Shown one piece after another: positions 18,311-26,823 of a DNA stretch of 64,000 bases. How positions within the stretch are numbered: the first letter of the stretch is position 1; each line of letters begins with the position of its first letter. The notes below the pieces were generated by a model that saw only the letters and a list, made by a program, of their open reading frames with translations, made no database searches and was not told the origin of the DNA. Location: the NCBI GenBank assembly GCA_003298465.1, contig QNGA01000008.1, positions 186,001 through 250,000 of the forward strand. Direction: 5' to 3'. Source of the stretch: a halophilic archaeon. GTDB taxonomy: Archaea; Halobacteriota; Halobacteria; Halobacteriales; Haladaptataceae. Made by a program: the position numbers and the translations under genes.

Positions 18311-18830
18311 CTACTGAGCTGAAACTAAGTCGACGGCTTCGAGGATAGTTTCATATTCCGGTTCATTCGTCGGATCCTCAGCGACCAAGTTATACATCAT
18401 TGTCCTGTCCTCCTCCAGCACAAATCAGCGTGGTTTGCGATATCGTGCGATCCCAACTCCTCGATATCTATCTCTAGGTCAAATTCCTGAACCGCATCCC
18501 GACTCATGTCGCTTACAAGTTCAAACTCGATCCTGTGTTGATCGCGGAATGCCCCGAGGGAGAACGGCGAATCGACACTTTTCCCCACGGAGGGTTACCC
18601 CGACGTTTTGGAATTGCTCTTGACGCTCTTGGAGCGCAACCATTTCATTCGTGTACGGTGTGGTGCGAATGCACCGGGGAAAAACGCCAGAACGACTAGC
18701 CCGTCGTCGAGGTGGTCGGCCAGGTTGAAGGACTCGTGATCCTTATTCCGACTGTCGCCGAAAATCTTGCCCTGTTGAATAGCGGAGTCTTTCCGAACGT
18801 TCGCCAGCCGAGTTGGCTTGTGAGCTACTA
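18311..18830 (-). pseudogene. Peroxiredoxin (AhpC/TSA, Bcp-type), frameshifted
   Basis: The minus strand encodes peroxiredoxin sequence scattered over frames. NLADHLDDGLVVLAFFPGAF, the strand leading to the peroxidatic Cys, is followed by a frame change to TNEMVALQERQEQFQNVGV. Another change leads to SVDSPFSLGAFRDQHRIEFE with LVSDMSRDAVQEF, and then a third to the tail EDPTNEPEYETILEAV and a TAG at 18311-18313. The catalytic Cys region is itself damaged. Intact relatives (about 155 residues) reduce hydroperoxides. The 5' boundary is approximate. Confidence 0.8.
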
Positions 18831-19021
18831 ACGGGTAGGGTCTCAGACGCGAGATTGTTTCACCTCCAACTCACGCCAAGTCGGGGGGCAATTCCCGACC
18901 GGGTGATGGCCGAAGACGACGATTGACTACGAGGAGAACGAACGTCTGTCCTCAGTCCAAATCCCTGCATGCCTTTGATTTCATAACTTCCTTAGCCGTC
19001 ACACTAGAAGCAAGTCACGTA

Positions 19022-19420
19022 ATGAGCGACGACGAGACAGTGTTCGACCGCCTCGGCGGTCACGAAGCAGTGGAGAGCGTCGTGAACGACTTCTACGACC
19101 GTGTTTTGAACGACGAGCGCGTCATTCACCACTTCGAGGATAGCGACACGACAGAACTCCGGGCTCATCAGGTCCAATTTATCTCAGCGGTAACCGGCGG
19201 TCCGGTTGAGTATTCAGGAGACAATATGCGCGAAGCTCACAGAGGGATGGGTATTACCGACAACGAGTTCGACGTCGTGGCAGAGCACTTGGATACGGCA
19301 TTGGCTGAAAACGGTGTCCCCGACAAAGATCGTGAACAGGTTCTCGAGATGGTTGAAGGGTTGCGCCCTGAAATTGTAGAGGCCACGGAGAGTGGTGAAA
19401 CCGGTTCGGCAACCTCGTAG
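19022..19420 (+). CDS. Truncated (2/2) haemoglobin
   Basis: A 132-residue group I-like truncated haemoglobin. FDRLGGHEAVESVVNDFY opens the fold. FISAVTGGP with YSGDNMREAHRGM contains the proximal His of helix F and the glycine-rich EF region. The ATG at 19022 starts MSDDETVFDRLGG; an upstream in-frame start at 18923 would add an untypical leader. Such globins bind oxygen or nitric oxide and often act as NO dioxygenases. The physiological role here is not shown. Confidence 0.9.
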   Translation: MSDDETVFDRLGGHEAVESVVNDFYDRVLNDERVIHHFEDSDTTELRAHQVQFISAVTGGPVEYSGDNMREAHRGMGITDNEFDVVAEHLDTALAENGVPDKDREQVLEMVEGLRPEIVEATESGETGSATS

Positions 19421-19792
19421 TTCGGCCCTCCTGTATAAACAGCCTCTCCAGCAGCTTTGATGCTCACCGCCGAATTCCCTTCAGTTGGGATCGCTCGGAA
19501 TCTTACACTCGACTGATACAACGGTACTGTGGTACTGGATACAAACCTTCGCATGGAATCAGCTAAATTCAACAATGCCGTTGGCGATCGACGGCCCGCA
19601 TTCAAACACTCGATCTCCGCCGGTAGTCTTACTGCTACGGTCAGCTCGTATTAGCATATTTCAATAATCTGACTATAATAAATAAATAATACAGCTTCGG
19701 TAGCTGAAGTAGTCTTTTGTCGCACCGTGTGCAGCCCACTCTGGATATGAACAGAAAGATCTATCATCGATATGCATTACGTACGTAGTATC
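19421..19792. other. Gene-free stretch with a possible coding relic
   Basis: About 370 bases. On the minus strand around 19440-19520 the reading SVRFRAIPTEGNSAVSIKAA has protein-like character, but no start or domain is recognisable, so it may be a remnant. The last 130 bases are AT-rich and hold the promoter of the acyl-CoA synthetase gene. Confidence 0.35.
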
Positions 19793-21400
19793 ATGGAACG
19801 ATCACTCCTGGTTACCGACTTCCTTGATCGGGCGCGCAAGTACTACGGCGACGAAACCGCGGTCGTCGCGACAACCGGCGAGCGATACACCTACGACGAG
19901 TTCGTCGACCGAGCGGACCGGTTCGCAGCCATGCTCCAAGAATGCGGGATCGAGAAGGGCGACCGCGTGGCAGTGCTCGATCCGAACACCCACTACCACC
20001 TCGAGGCAGCCTTCGGCTCAATGCAGATCGGCGCAGTGCACACGCCACTTAACTACCGCCTCACACCCGACGACTTCGAGTATATTCTGAACGACGCAGG
20101 CGTGGACGCCATCTATGCAGACCACCAATACGCCGACCACATCCAGGAAATCCGCGACGAAGTGCCAACAGAGACCTTCATCACCAACGATCCGGAGGCG
20201 GTCAAGGGCAACTGGAATGATTTCGATACAATCATCAATGGAGTCGATGCCGACTACGACCGGCCTGAAATGGTAGAAGACGAAATAATCACTATTAACT
20301 ACACCTCAGGGACGACCGGTGACCCAAAGGGTGTCTGTCGCACTCACCGCAATGAAACGTTGCACGCCTACCTCGTCTCCTACCATCAGGATGTCCGCGA
20401 CACCGATACCTACCTCTGGACGCTCCCAATGTTCCACGTCAACGGATGGGGACATATCTACGCCGTTACGGGTGCTGGCGCGACCCACGTCTGCACACGC
20501 GGCATTGACGCCGAAAACATCTTCAACACAATCCATAAAGAGGATGTCTCCTACCTCTGTGCCGCGCCGACTGTCCTGAACCAGCTGCAAGACTACTACG
20601 CTAACAACGACATCCAAACGACGGGAGACGCAGACATCCGCGCCGCGACGGCGGGCAGTGCACCGCCCGAAGCGACTATTCAGACCATCGAGGACGAGTT
20701 CGGCTGGGAGCTCATGCACGTCTACGGCGCAACCGAGACCGGTCCGCTCATCACAACCTCAGAGGCTAAGCGCCTGCTCAATGAGGAACACCGCTATTCG
20801 CTGAAGAAGCGCCAGGGCATTGGTTATCTCGGTACTGAGATTCGCGTCGTCGACGAAGACGGCGACGATGTCGCGTGGGACAATCAAACCATCGGCGAAA
20901 TCGTTGTTAGCGGCAATCAGGTGATGGAAGGCTACTGGGGAAAGCCCGAGGCGACCGAGGAAGCGTTTAACGACCGTGTTGAGGGATACTACCACACGGG
21001 CGACCTTGCAGTTGTCGATGAAAACGGATTCGTCTCTATTCAGGACCGCAAAAAGGATATCATTATCTCGGGCGGGGAGAATATCTCCTCGATCGAACTT
21101 GAGGACACACTCTTTGACCACCCCAAGGTGAGCGACGTAGCGGTCATTCCCTCACCACACGACGAGTGGGGCGAGACACCGAAGGCGTTCATCGTTCCCG
21201 CGTCTGACGACCCGGAAACACCCGAAGTCACTAAGACTGAACTCGTTGAGCACACACGCGAGAACATCGCCTCCTACAAGACGGTCCGCCGCATCGAGTT
21301 CGTCGAGGAACTCCCGACAACCGCGACGGGGAAGATCCAGAAATACGAACTCCGCGAAGAAGAGTGGGAGGACGAAGACCAAATGGTTGGGCAGGGCTGA
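19793..21400 (+). CDS. AMP-forming acyl-CoA synthetase (fatty-acid/medium-long chain type)
   Basis: A 535-residue member of the ANL superfamily that adenylates a carboxylic acid and transfers it to CoA. The P-loop-like A3 motif is YTSGTTGDPKGV, A5 is YGATETGP, A7 is YHTGDLAVV and A8 is DRKKDIIISGGENISS. The A10 lysine is in TATGKIQKYELR. The ATG at 19793 (MERSLLVTDF) is preferred to an in-frame ATG at 19772 because relatives start near this point. Substrate chain length cannot be read. It stands alone. Confidence 0.9.
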   Translation: MERSLLVTDFLDRARKYYGDETAVVATTGERYTYDEFVDRADRFAAMLQECGIEKGDRVAVLDPNTHYHLEAAFGSMQIGAVHTPLNYRLTPDDFEYILNDAGVDAIYADHQYADHIQEIRDEVPTETFITNDPEAVKGNWNDFDTIINGVDADYDRPEMVEDEIITINYTSGTTGDPKGVCRTHRNETLHAYLVSYHQDVRDTDTYLWTLPMFHVNGWGHIYAVTGAGATHVCTRGIDAENIFNTIHKEDVSYLCAAPTVLNQLQDYYANNDIQTTGDADIRAATAGSAPPEATIQTIEDEFGWELMHVYGATETGPLITTSEAKRLLNEEHRYSLKKRQGIGYLGTEIRVVDEDGDDVAWDNQTIGEIVVSGNQVMEGYWGKPEATEEAFNDRVEGYYHTGDLAVVDENGFVSIQDRKKDIIISGGENISSIELEDTLFDHPKVSDVAVIPSPHDEWGETPKAFIVPASDDPETPEVTKTELVEHTRENIASYKTVRRIEFVEELPTTATGKIQKYELREEEWEDEDQMVGQG

Positions 21401-21797
21401 GGCACCGAAGGGCATTCTCCACGGCGATACTGCTGCGCGTTTTCGCAACTCTGTGCCGATACTCCCATAGACATCTAACAGCCGCTTTCCACAGACGATT
21501 GTTGACTCACACGGCGTTCTCACTTATCCCTTCCGCACCTTCTCCTTGCCAGTATATCTTTGCCCATCGCATCGATGATTCGTTTTCCAGTCTCCGACCA
21601 CAACTGCGGTGGCCGGTACCTGCTCTCAACCCCCTGCTGGAAAGTAGCCGATAGAAGCCGATACAACTGCCGTACTAACGTGTAGCCGTACGGCGTCGGT
21701 CCCGAACTGTGTCAATTCGGGACGTCCACAACCGCGTTCGAGACGTGGTTTGCGTTAGATATCGACCCCTCTCGGGCGTGATTTCGCCCCGGCCACG
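21401..21797. other. Intergenic stretch, possible transposase relic
   Basis: About 400 bases between the synthetase and the next gene. On the minus strand around 21600-21690 the frame reads YGYTLVRQLYRLLSATFQ, which has a coding look, but its start and end are absent. No other structure was seen. Confidence 0.3.
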
Positions 21798-22508
21798 CTA
21801 CTCTCCGGCAGCCGTGTCTGTGGTCGGATCACCGTTCGCATTCTCCGACAACCGTTCGCCGGGGATCTCGACATCGGCTTTCAGCACGAGACGGGTTTCC
21901 TGATAGGTCAGGCCGTCTTTGGACCGCTGGCGTTTGGTCTTCCCGAGGCGGTTTTTCGAGAGTTCGTGCATTGCGTCCATCGTCCGGCGCGCAAGCTCCT
22001 GAGAGTATTTCTTGCTCACGCCGACTTCTTTGACGCGAATCCACTCGGCGAGATCCGACGCATCCAGGAACGCTCGAATCTCGCCGCTGCCACTTGACCA
22101 TAACTCATGGCGGCCGGTGTCGTCGCGTTCGCGCCATGCTTTCCCGGCGAGTTTGTCGGGCTTGCGATTCGACACTGACGCAAGCATCTCATCGTCGTAG
22201 CGCGCCAGCCGCTGGATCGGCAGGAGGTCTACCGTGGCGTGTGCGACTGCGCCGCCGCGATCGAGGGCATCGTCTTCGCCGGGCACACGGAAGTAGTGCT
22301 TGCCGTCGTCTTTCGTGATCCGTTCGAGCTTGTTGCCCTCGACGGTGACGCGGTCCTGGTCGACGTTGTCGGCGAGCAAGTGCGCGCCTTTCTCAAGTTC
22401 GCGCGCTTGGAGTTCTTCAATTCGGTTGTCGCGGGCGTTCGTCTTCCGGGCGAGCGCTTCTCTATGGGCTTCCGCGTTCTCTAACTCGTTCTCCAGCTTA
22501 GTCGGCAC
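21798..22508 (-). CDS. Coiled-coil plus DNA-binding-like protein, plasmid type (module 1)
   Basis: A 236-residue protein with an N-terminal coiled coil (about 3-45, ELENAEAHREALARKTNARD), a strand-rich middle (HYFRVPGEDDALDRGG) and a helical basic C-terminal part (KKYSQELARRTMDAMHEL, then KNRLGKTKRQRSKDG). The tail is acidic. Two other genes in the window (25100-26068 and 31621-32487) share the general plan of coiled coil followed by a winged-helix-like domain. Such proteins occur on haloarchaeal plasmids, where they may act in replication or partition; this is inferred from context only. Confidence 0.6.
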   Translation of the reverse strand: MPTKLENELENAEAHREALARKTNARDNRIEELQARELEKGAHLLADNVDQDRVTVEGNKLERITKDDGKHYFRVPGEDDALDRGGAVAHATVDLLPIQRLARYDDEMLASVSNRKPDKLAGKAWRERDDTGRHELWSSGSGEIRAFLDASDLAEWIRVKEVGVSKKYSQELARRTMDAMHELSKNRLGKTKRQRSKDGLTYQETRLVLKADVEIPGERLSENANGDPTTDTAAGE

Positions 22509-22859
22509 ACTCTTCCAATGCGTCGATGTGCTGCTAGAGATTAGTGGTCAATTTTCTTCTCTGTTCTAAGTCTCTGTGCACCGTATGATACGAGGGAGAC
22601 GACCTTCAATTATCTTTGAGACTCATGGGACCTAACCTCGAAAGGAGTTGCCACTATCGGGAGTGAGCACCGTCACGTAATATTCTGAGTTCATCTGATG
22701 GGGTTGGTAATCCATGGGCGGGTGAGAAGGGCCAATGTTAGTTTGATCTGCCACAGATTGAGATCATCCAACTCCCTATCTAGGACTACGGTTTCTAGTG
22801 AACGAATCTAGGGTATCGGTGGGAACCGGGTAAGCTAATGGAGTGGTGGGGGTGAGTGA

Positions 22860-22937
22860 CCTCCGTGACGGTGGCGGGCATCAGGGAGGCTGAACGACCA
22901 GCAGGGGCGTTCAGGGAAGTGTGGTCTATCCAACCAC
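22860..22937. other. Three consecutive stem-loops in gene-free DNA
   Basis: CCTCC/GGAGG (22860-22889), TGAACG/CGTTCA (22891-22913, 11-nt loop) and GTGGT/ACCAC (22921-22937) follow one another without gaps of more than eight bases. The region 22509-23030 has no convincing gene. It may encode a small RNA or be part of a replication region. Confidence 0.35.
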
Positions 22938-23031
22938 GGTTAGTCCAAAGTCGGCTACCACTATTGTTATGCGGTACCTGAAGTACAAGATAGAATAGAT
23001 TGAGTGAGATAAAATGCAGGTGGATTGCCGG

Positions 23032-23172
23032 CTAGATGTGTCTATCGATCCACTTGCAGAACTCGTCAAAGTCATTTGCACCCGCTTGTTCAGCAATACT
23101 GCTGAGTGTCCCTGTAGCAAGTTCATCGTGCATGGGGACAATGACTACGGCAGAAATACTGGGTGACCAACG
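23032..23172 (-). pseudogene. HicA-type toxin relic (C-terminal part)
   Basis: The minus strand reads VVIVPMHDELATGTLSSIAE, then GANDFDEFCKWIDRHI and a TAG at 23032-23034. P-x-H-x-E-L-x-x-G-T-L-x-x-I is the C-terminal half of HicA mRNA-interferase toxins. The N-terminal strand with the catalytic glycine-rich region is not found and no intact HicB antitoxin is adjacent, so this is a decayed fragment. Confidence 0.65.
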
Positions 23173-23441
23173 TTAGTTTGGGCTACTAACCTTGTTCTAG
23201 CAACTTATCGCTAAGTTCCGAGTTCCGGGTGGCAATCTAGATCTCCATGGCGATGTTAACGCCAATGCGTTTTGATTGCTCACGTCAATCTGAGGGCCAC
23301 ATGCTGAATGCGTGCCTCATCTTTGGGAGTAAAGGGACAGACAAGGGGAATGCGTCGTCTCGATCTCGCTAGCCAAAGTTGGACGGAGTGGACACACTCC
23401 CCGATATCACAAAGGATTTGATGGAGTAATTGGTTTGTGAC

Positions 23442-23640
23442 GACTGTCGGGCTACCCTGACTCAAGGACTACCCGACATGCCTCAGGATAGCGCACCCAT
23501 TTGGAACGTGAAACACAATCCCACGTTCTATTATCCTGCCATAGTTGCCAAAGTTGGTTTACTCCCGAACCAACTTTCCTCGAAACAGTGAAGACGAATA
23601 GTGATTCATTCTCTCATATCTCTCGTCTCCTTGAGGAGCC
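23442..23640. ncRNA. Structured repeat unit, copy A
   Basis: Three stem-loops in the order shared with copies B-D: TGTCGGG/CCCGACA (23445-23478), GAACGTG/CACGTTC (23504-23528) and AAAGTTGGTT/AACCAACTTT (23550-23577, 10 bp). It is the most diverged copy; the stems differ in sequence from the others but keep pairing. Strand of any transcript is unknown. Confidence 0.4.
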
Positions 23641-23719
23641 TCACAACGGGGTTTAGATCGTCGCTATTGGAACCCTTTTCTTCGGAGGAAGATTTTAGTT
23701 GATAAATGCTTAATGGACT

Positions 23720-23860
23720 AGTGTCGGGTATTCCTTTGACTATGGGGCTTACACCCGACAGCCATCAACGATTGGCGCTCGGGGCGTGGAGACTCCCTTC
23801 CACGTTTCCTTTCTGTATCCAATATCGCTGTTAGCTAATCCTTCACCAAGAATAACGGAC
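23720..23860. ncRNA. Structured repeat unit, copy B (short)
   Basis: Stem 1 TGTCGGGT/ACCCGACA (23722-23760) and stem 2 CGTGGA/TCCACG (23785-23804), followed by the TTTCCTT box shared with C and D. The third stem and the conserved 3' box are not evident. Confidence 0.4.
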
Positions 23861-23930
23861 AGAATTGCATCCTCTTCTTTGGCATTATTTTCACCAATGG
23901 TAAAATTTAGCTTATAGTGATCTAGTACTC

Positions 23931-24200
23931 AGTTGTCGGGAGATCGCCGCACCATTGGCTTTCCCGACATAAGGACTATGTGCAGTTCGATAGAGCGTGG
24001 ACTTGCCTACTCCACGTTTCCTTCCGTGTGTCATAGTTCGTGGGGGTTGGTTCCTCCCGAACCCTTCGCTAATGCACTCAAGGCGAAGAGCCACAAGCCG
24101 CTAGCGTCCTCTTGAGGAACACATGTCGAACACAGAGCGACAAGAAATAATCCCGCCCATCTCCCCTCCATGTCTCTCGTTTGTCTTTGGAGTTCATGTG
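23931..24200. ncRNA. Structured repeat unit, copy C
   Basis: Stem 1 TGTCGGG/CCCGACA (23934-23969), stem 2 CGTGGA/TCCACG (23996-24016), then TTTCCTTCCGTGTGTCAT and stem 3 GGGTT/AACCC (about 24043-24063). The 3' box is GGCGAAGAGCCAC followed by TAGCGTCCT. It is the closest relative of copy D. Confidence 0.45.
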
Positions 24201-24303
24201 ACGGCAACGGTCGAGACTCCAGACTCACACGTCTTTCTGACGGCACCCTCATTCCTTGAGTTGTCACCACACAAAGTTTGATAATTGGTTAGTCCCATAG
24301 TCC

Positions 24304-24550
24304 GGTTGTCGGGAGTAATGCCCCCGACACTGGTGCCGAGTATGTGTTCGAGGGACGTGTCACCTACCCACGTTTCCTTCTATGTGTCATGGTTCGGGAG
24401 GATTGATCCCTCTCGAGCTTTCGTTGATGGACTCAGGGCGAAGAGCCACGAGTTCATTAGCGTCCTTTTGCGGAACATATGGCGGACGCATAGGGACATA
24501 AGATAATCCCGTCCGTTTCCCATCCCTGCCTCTCGATTGGTCATTGAGTC
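24304..24550. ncRNA. Structured repeat unit, copy D
   Basis: Stem 1 TGTCGGG/CCCGACA (24307-24329), stem 2 ACGTG/CACGT (24355-24373), TTTCCTTCTATGTGTCAT, and stem 3 CGGGAGG/CCTCTCG (about 24394-24415), which differs from copy C in both arms. The shared 3' box GGCGAAGAGCCAC and TTAGCGTCCT follow. Short reading frames on both strands are also partly conserved between C and D, so a coding origin is not fully excluded. Confidence 0.45.
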
Positions 24551-24897
24551 CCTGTGATTCGCCCTGTAGACAAGTTTCGAAGATTGTGACGCCTCCATAA
24601 GGTCTCGGAGGGAAAGCTAATGTGAGACTATTTCAATCTTCGATCTCCTCAACTATCATCCTACTACCACTACCTGCAAGCGTTGAACCATGGGGTCCAC
24701 CAAGGGTTGCGCCATGCTCTCCGCGACGTGTGGATGATCTTCAACTGCCAGGGGGCGTGAATTCATTTCACGGTCCTTTTCGCGACGCCATATGTAGTCA
24801 CAGCGAAAGAGACTTTTCTAACACGCGTTCTCGGCGAGGCTATGCGCAGACAACGACTCATTTCGCTTTCCATTGGTTTCATGGTTGATGAGAAAGT

Positions 24898-25115
24898 GAT
24901 TACACTGTCGTAATTAACCTTGGATGAGCGGTGTAATCAACTGAACCTCTTCTTTTCTCTTCTCAAAAACGAGAAGAGAACGAGAAGAGATTACACCACA
25001 GCGTAGTCGACCTTTCATTCCGCCATCAGAGGGGGCGCAAGTTGCGCCCCCTCCTCATCTGGAAGGGGCCAGAGATTACACCGAGACTATCGTCCCTGAT
25101 TACGACACCGTAATC
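24898..25115. other. Iteron cluster, candidate replication origin of module 2
   Basis: AGAGATTACACC occurs twice (24986-24997 and 25071-25082). GATTACAC (24898-24905), its complement GGTGTAATC (24930-24938) and the palindrome GATTACGACACCGTAATC (25098-25115) add more copies. Two strong hairpins lie between them: TTCTCTTCTC/GAGAAGAGAA (24955-24980) and the 25-nt palindrome at 25029-25053. Iterons plus dyads beside a plasmid-type DNA-binding gene are what an origin looks like, but function is inferred. Confidence 0.45.
25029..25053. repeat. Perfect 12-bp-arm palindrome
   Basis: GAGGGGGCGCAA-G-TTGCGCCCCCTC, just downstream of the 25100-26068 gene. It could end transcription of that gene or form part of the origin-like cluster. 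Confidence 0.8.
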
Positions 25116-26068
25116 TCTCCGTCAACCGAATCGTTCTCGTCGGACGTGACCGCCGAGGCAGACGAGAGGGCGTCCATCTCGACGTTCACGTTCTCCGCAG
25201 GTGCATCGTCGTCCGTTGACTCTTCTTCGTCCTCGTCGCTTTGAGCGTCGTCATTCATGCTGGCGGCTTGCTGCATCTGCTCTGCAAAGAACGACTCCCA
25301 CTCGTCTTGGTCGGCAACGAGCGTGTTCCGCCTATTGCCACGCTTCAACGTGATTAGATTGCTGTCGTCCTCAGGATGAGGATCATCGTTTTGTCCTGTG
25401 CCTTTTGCCACGAACTCCATGACGCGACGGACTGTGTTTGGATCGGTCGGGCAATCGTTGTCATCGAGAATCTGTTTGACAAGCCACGACGGCAGACGCA
25501 ACTTCCCGTGTCCGGGCCGCGAACACTCGTGGAACGCGGCCCAAACGTGGGTGGCGCGCTCTTTGTTCTCCGAGAGGTCGGCGGGAGCATCGGCTTTTCG
25601 CGCGGCATTGTCCCGCTGAATCGGCAACTGGTTCTCCGTGCCCTCGTGGTCGAGCACGTCGTCAACGTCGATCTCGCCCCGCTCGAGATCTTCGATGCGA
25701 CTTTTGGTGTCCTTGATCGACCTGTGGGCCTTATCGATGAGTTTGCCGACGGGCGTCGATTCAATCCAGAGATTCGTCAGTTGGTTCTTGTTATCCTCTC
25801 GGAACTCGATCGTCGGCTGATCTGCTATGCTCTGTTCTACGTCGGCAATCTGGTCACGCAGTTTTTCCTTCGTTTTCCGCTCGTCTTCGATACTCTCCTC
25901 TAACTCTTTGATTTGCTCTGCTTTGCGTTCGTTCTCTTCGCGGAGAGCAGCGTTTGCTTGCCGAAGGTCGGCCACTTCGTCACGAAGGGTGGCTATTTCG
26001 TCACGGAGTTCGGCGACCGCTGTTGTACACTCGCATGTCGGCGTTTTTGTCGAGTTCGTTGAGCTCAT
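25100..26068 (-). CDS. Coiled-coil plus winged-helix-like protein, plasmid type (module 2)
   Basis: A 322-residue acidic protein. Residues about 15-75 form a long heptad-rich coiled coil (ELRDEIATLRDEVADLRQAN) after a small Cys pair (CECTT). The middle is helical. The region about 175-270 resembles a winged helix (HGKLRLPSWLVKQILDDND, then TVRRVMEFVAKG, and a strand pair around LITLKRGNRRNTLV). The tail is very acidic. Its start overlaps the upstream HTH gene by four bases. The arrangement fits a plasmid replication or partition protein, but no named family was recognised. Confidence 0.65.
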   Translation of the reverse strand: MSSTNSTKTPTCECTTAVAELRDEIATLRDEVADLRQANAALREENERKAEQIKELEESIEDERKTKEKLRDQIADVEQSIADQPTIEFREDNKNQLTNLWIESTPVGKLIDKAHRSIKDTKSRIEDLERGEIDVDDVLDHEGTENQLPIQRDNAARKADAPADLSENKERATHVWAAFHECSRPGHGKLRLPSWLVKQILDDNDCPTDPNTVRRVMEFVAKGTGQNDDPHPEDDSNLITLKRGNRRNTLVADQDEWESFFAEQMQQAASMNDDAQSDEDEEESTDDDAPAENVNVEMDALSSASAVTSDENDSVDGEITVS

Positions 26069-26487
26069 CGGCGCTCACCCAGTGGCGAGAGTCCGAGATC
26101 TTCAGGCGACAGCTCTTCCAGCCGGTTAGCAACGGTCGAAACCCCCTCGGTTTCGGGATCATAGATCTCGTGGTGAATCAACCATATGCGGGCTGTCGTT
26201 TCTGAGACGTCGAAGTGGGCAGCAGTACCGGTGATTGTTCCAACTCGGTCGTAGACAGTCCGCAGCTGCTCTGGATCACGGTACGGATGTTGTTCGAGTT
26301 CGTCGGTTGTCGTCAACGGGGACTGTCGCTGTGGAGTGCTTGTCGACTGTGTGGCGGGATTCGTGGACGACGAACTCGGGTGGTTCTCACTTGGACTATT
26401 CGCCCACTGGTCTAGGCGGCACTGCTTGTCCGACGGCGGGGAAGTTTTACAAGAACTGGTCTCAATGCTTCGCTTACTCTGGGACAT
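26065..26487 (-). CDS. HTH protein in operon with module 2 protein
   Basis: A 140-residue protein with a long Ser/Thr/Pro/Gln-rich N-terminus (about 1-65) and a C-terminal helix-turn-helix (TITGTAAHFDVSETTARIWL). It ends in an ATGA overlap with the following coiled-coil gene, so they are translated from one message. It probably binds DNA in the same replication or control system. Confidence 0.65.
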   Translation of the reverse strand: MSQSKRSIETSSCKTSPPSDKQCRLDQWANSPSENHPSSSSTNPATQSTSTPQRQSPLTTTDELEQHPYRDPEQLRTVYDRVGTITGTAAHFDVSETTARIWLIHHEIYDPETEGVSTVANRLEELSPEDLGLSPLGERR

Positions 26488-26823
26488 ATTGGCCTATCAC
26501 TTGGTCATGATCCACCAGAGATGGCCGGTGCGTCCGCGAACGAGTGATTGGTACCCACGTGCGTTCGCTGCTTTGCGCACCGGCGACACCAACCTGAGAG
26601 CCATGCGATTGCCATGCGTCGGCTAGATGGTGCAACCGACGATGCATCCAGGCTCGCAGATCGGGAAATGATCTCCGGCGTAGCTACCGCTTCTCACGGG
26701 GGTGTATTATTTGCACCGCCGTTAACGACGTTAATGCCTATGAAACAATGGAAATAAAGACTGCATTTTCAGGAGAGATATCCGAAGGAGGATGGGAGAA
26801 AAGTAGCTGTAGAACGATCTCAA
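26488..26823. other. Gene-free stretch
   Basis: About 335 bases between two minus-strand genes. I see no gene or repeat here. The part next to 26487 presumably carries the promoter of the module 2 operon. Confidence 0.5.

Noticed and set aside
23280..23465. Toxin (PIN-like) gene fragment on the minus strand
   Set aside because: IPLVCPFTPKDEARIQHVAL looks protein-like, but no catalytic acids or complete domain can be traced.
23912..24598. Short proteins overlapping the structured repeat copies C and D
   Set aside because: Frames are short, differ in length between copies and read through paired stems; the nucleotide structure explains the similarity better, though this is not certain.
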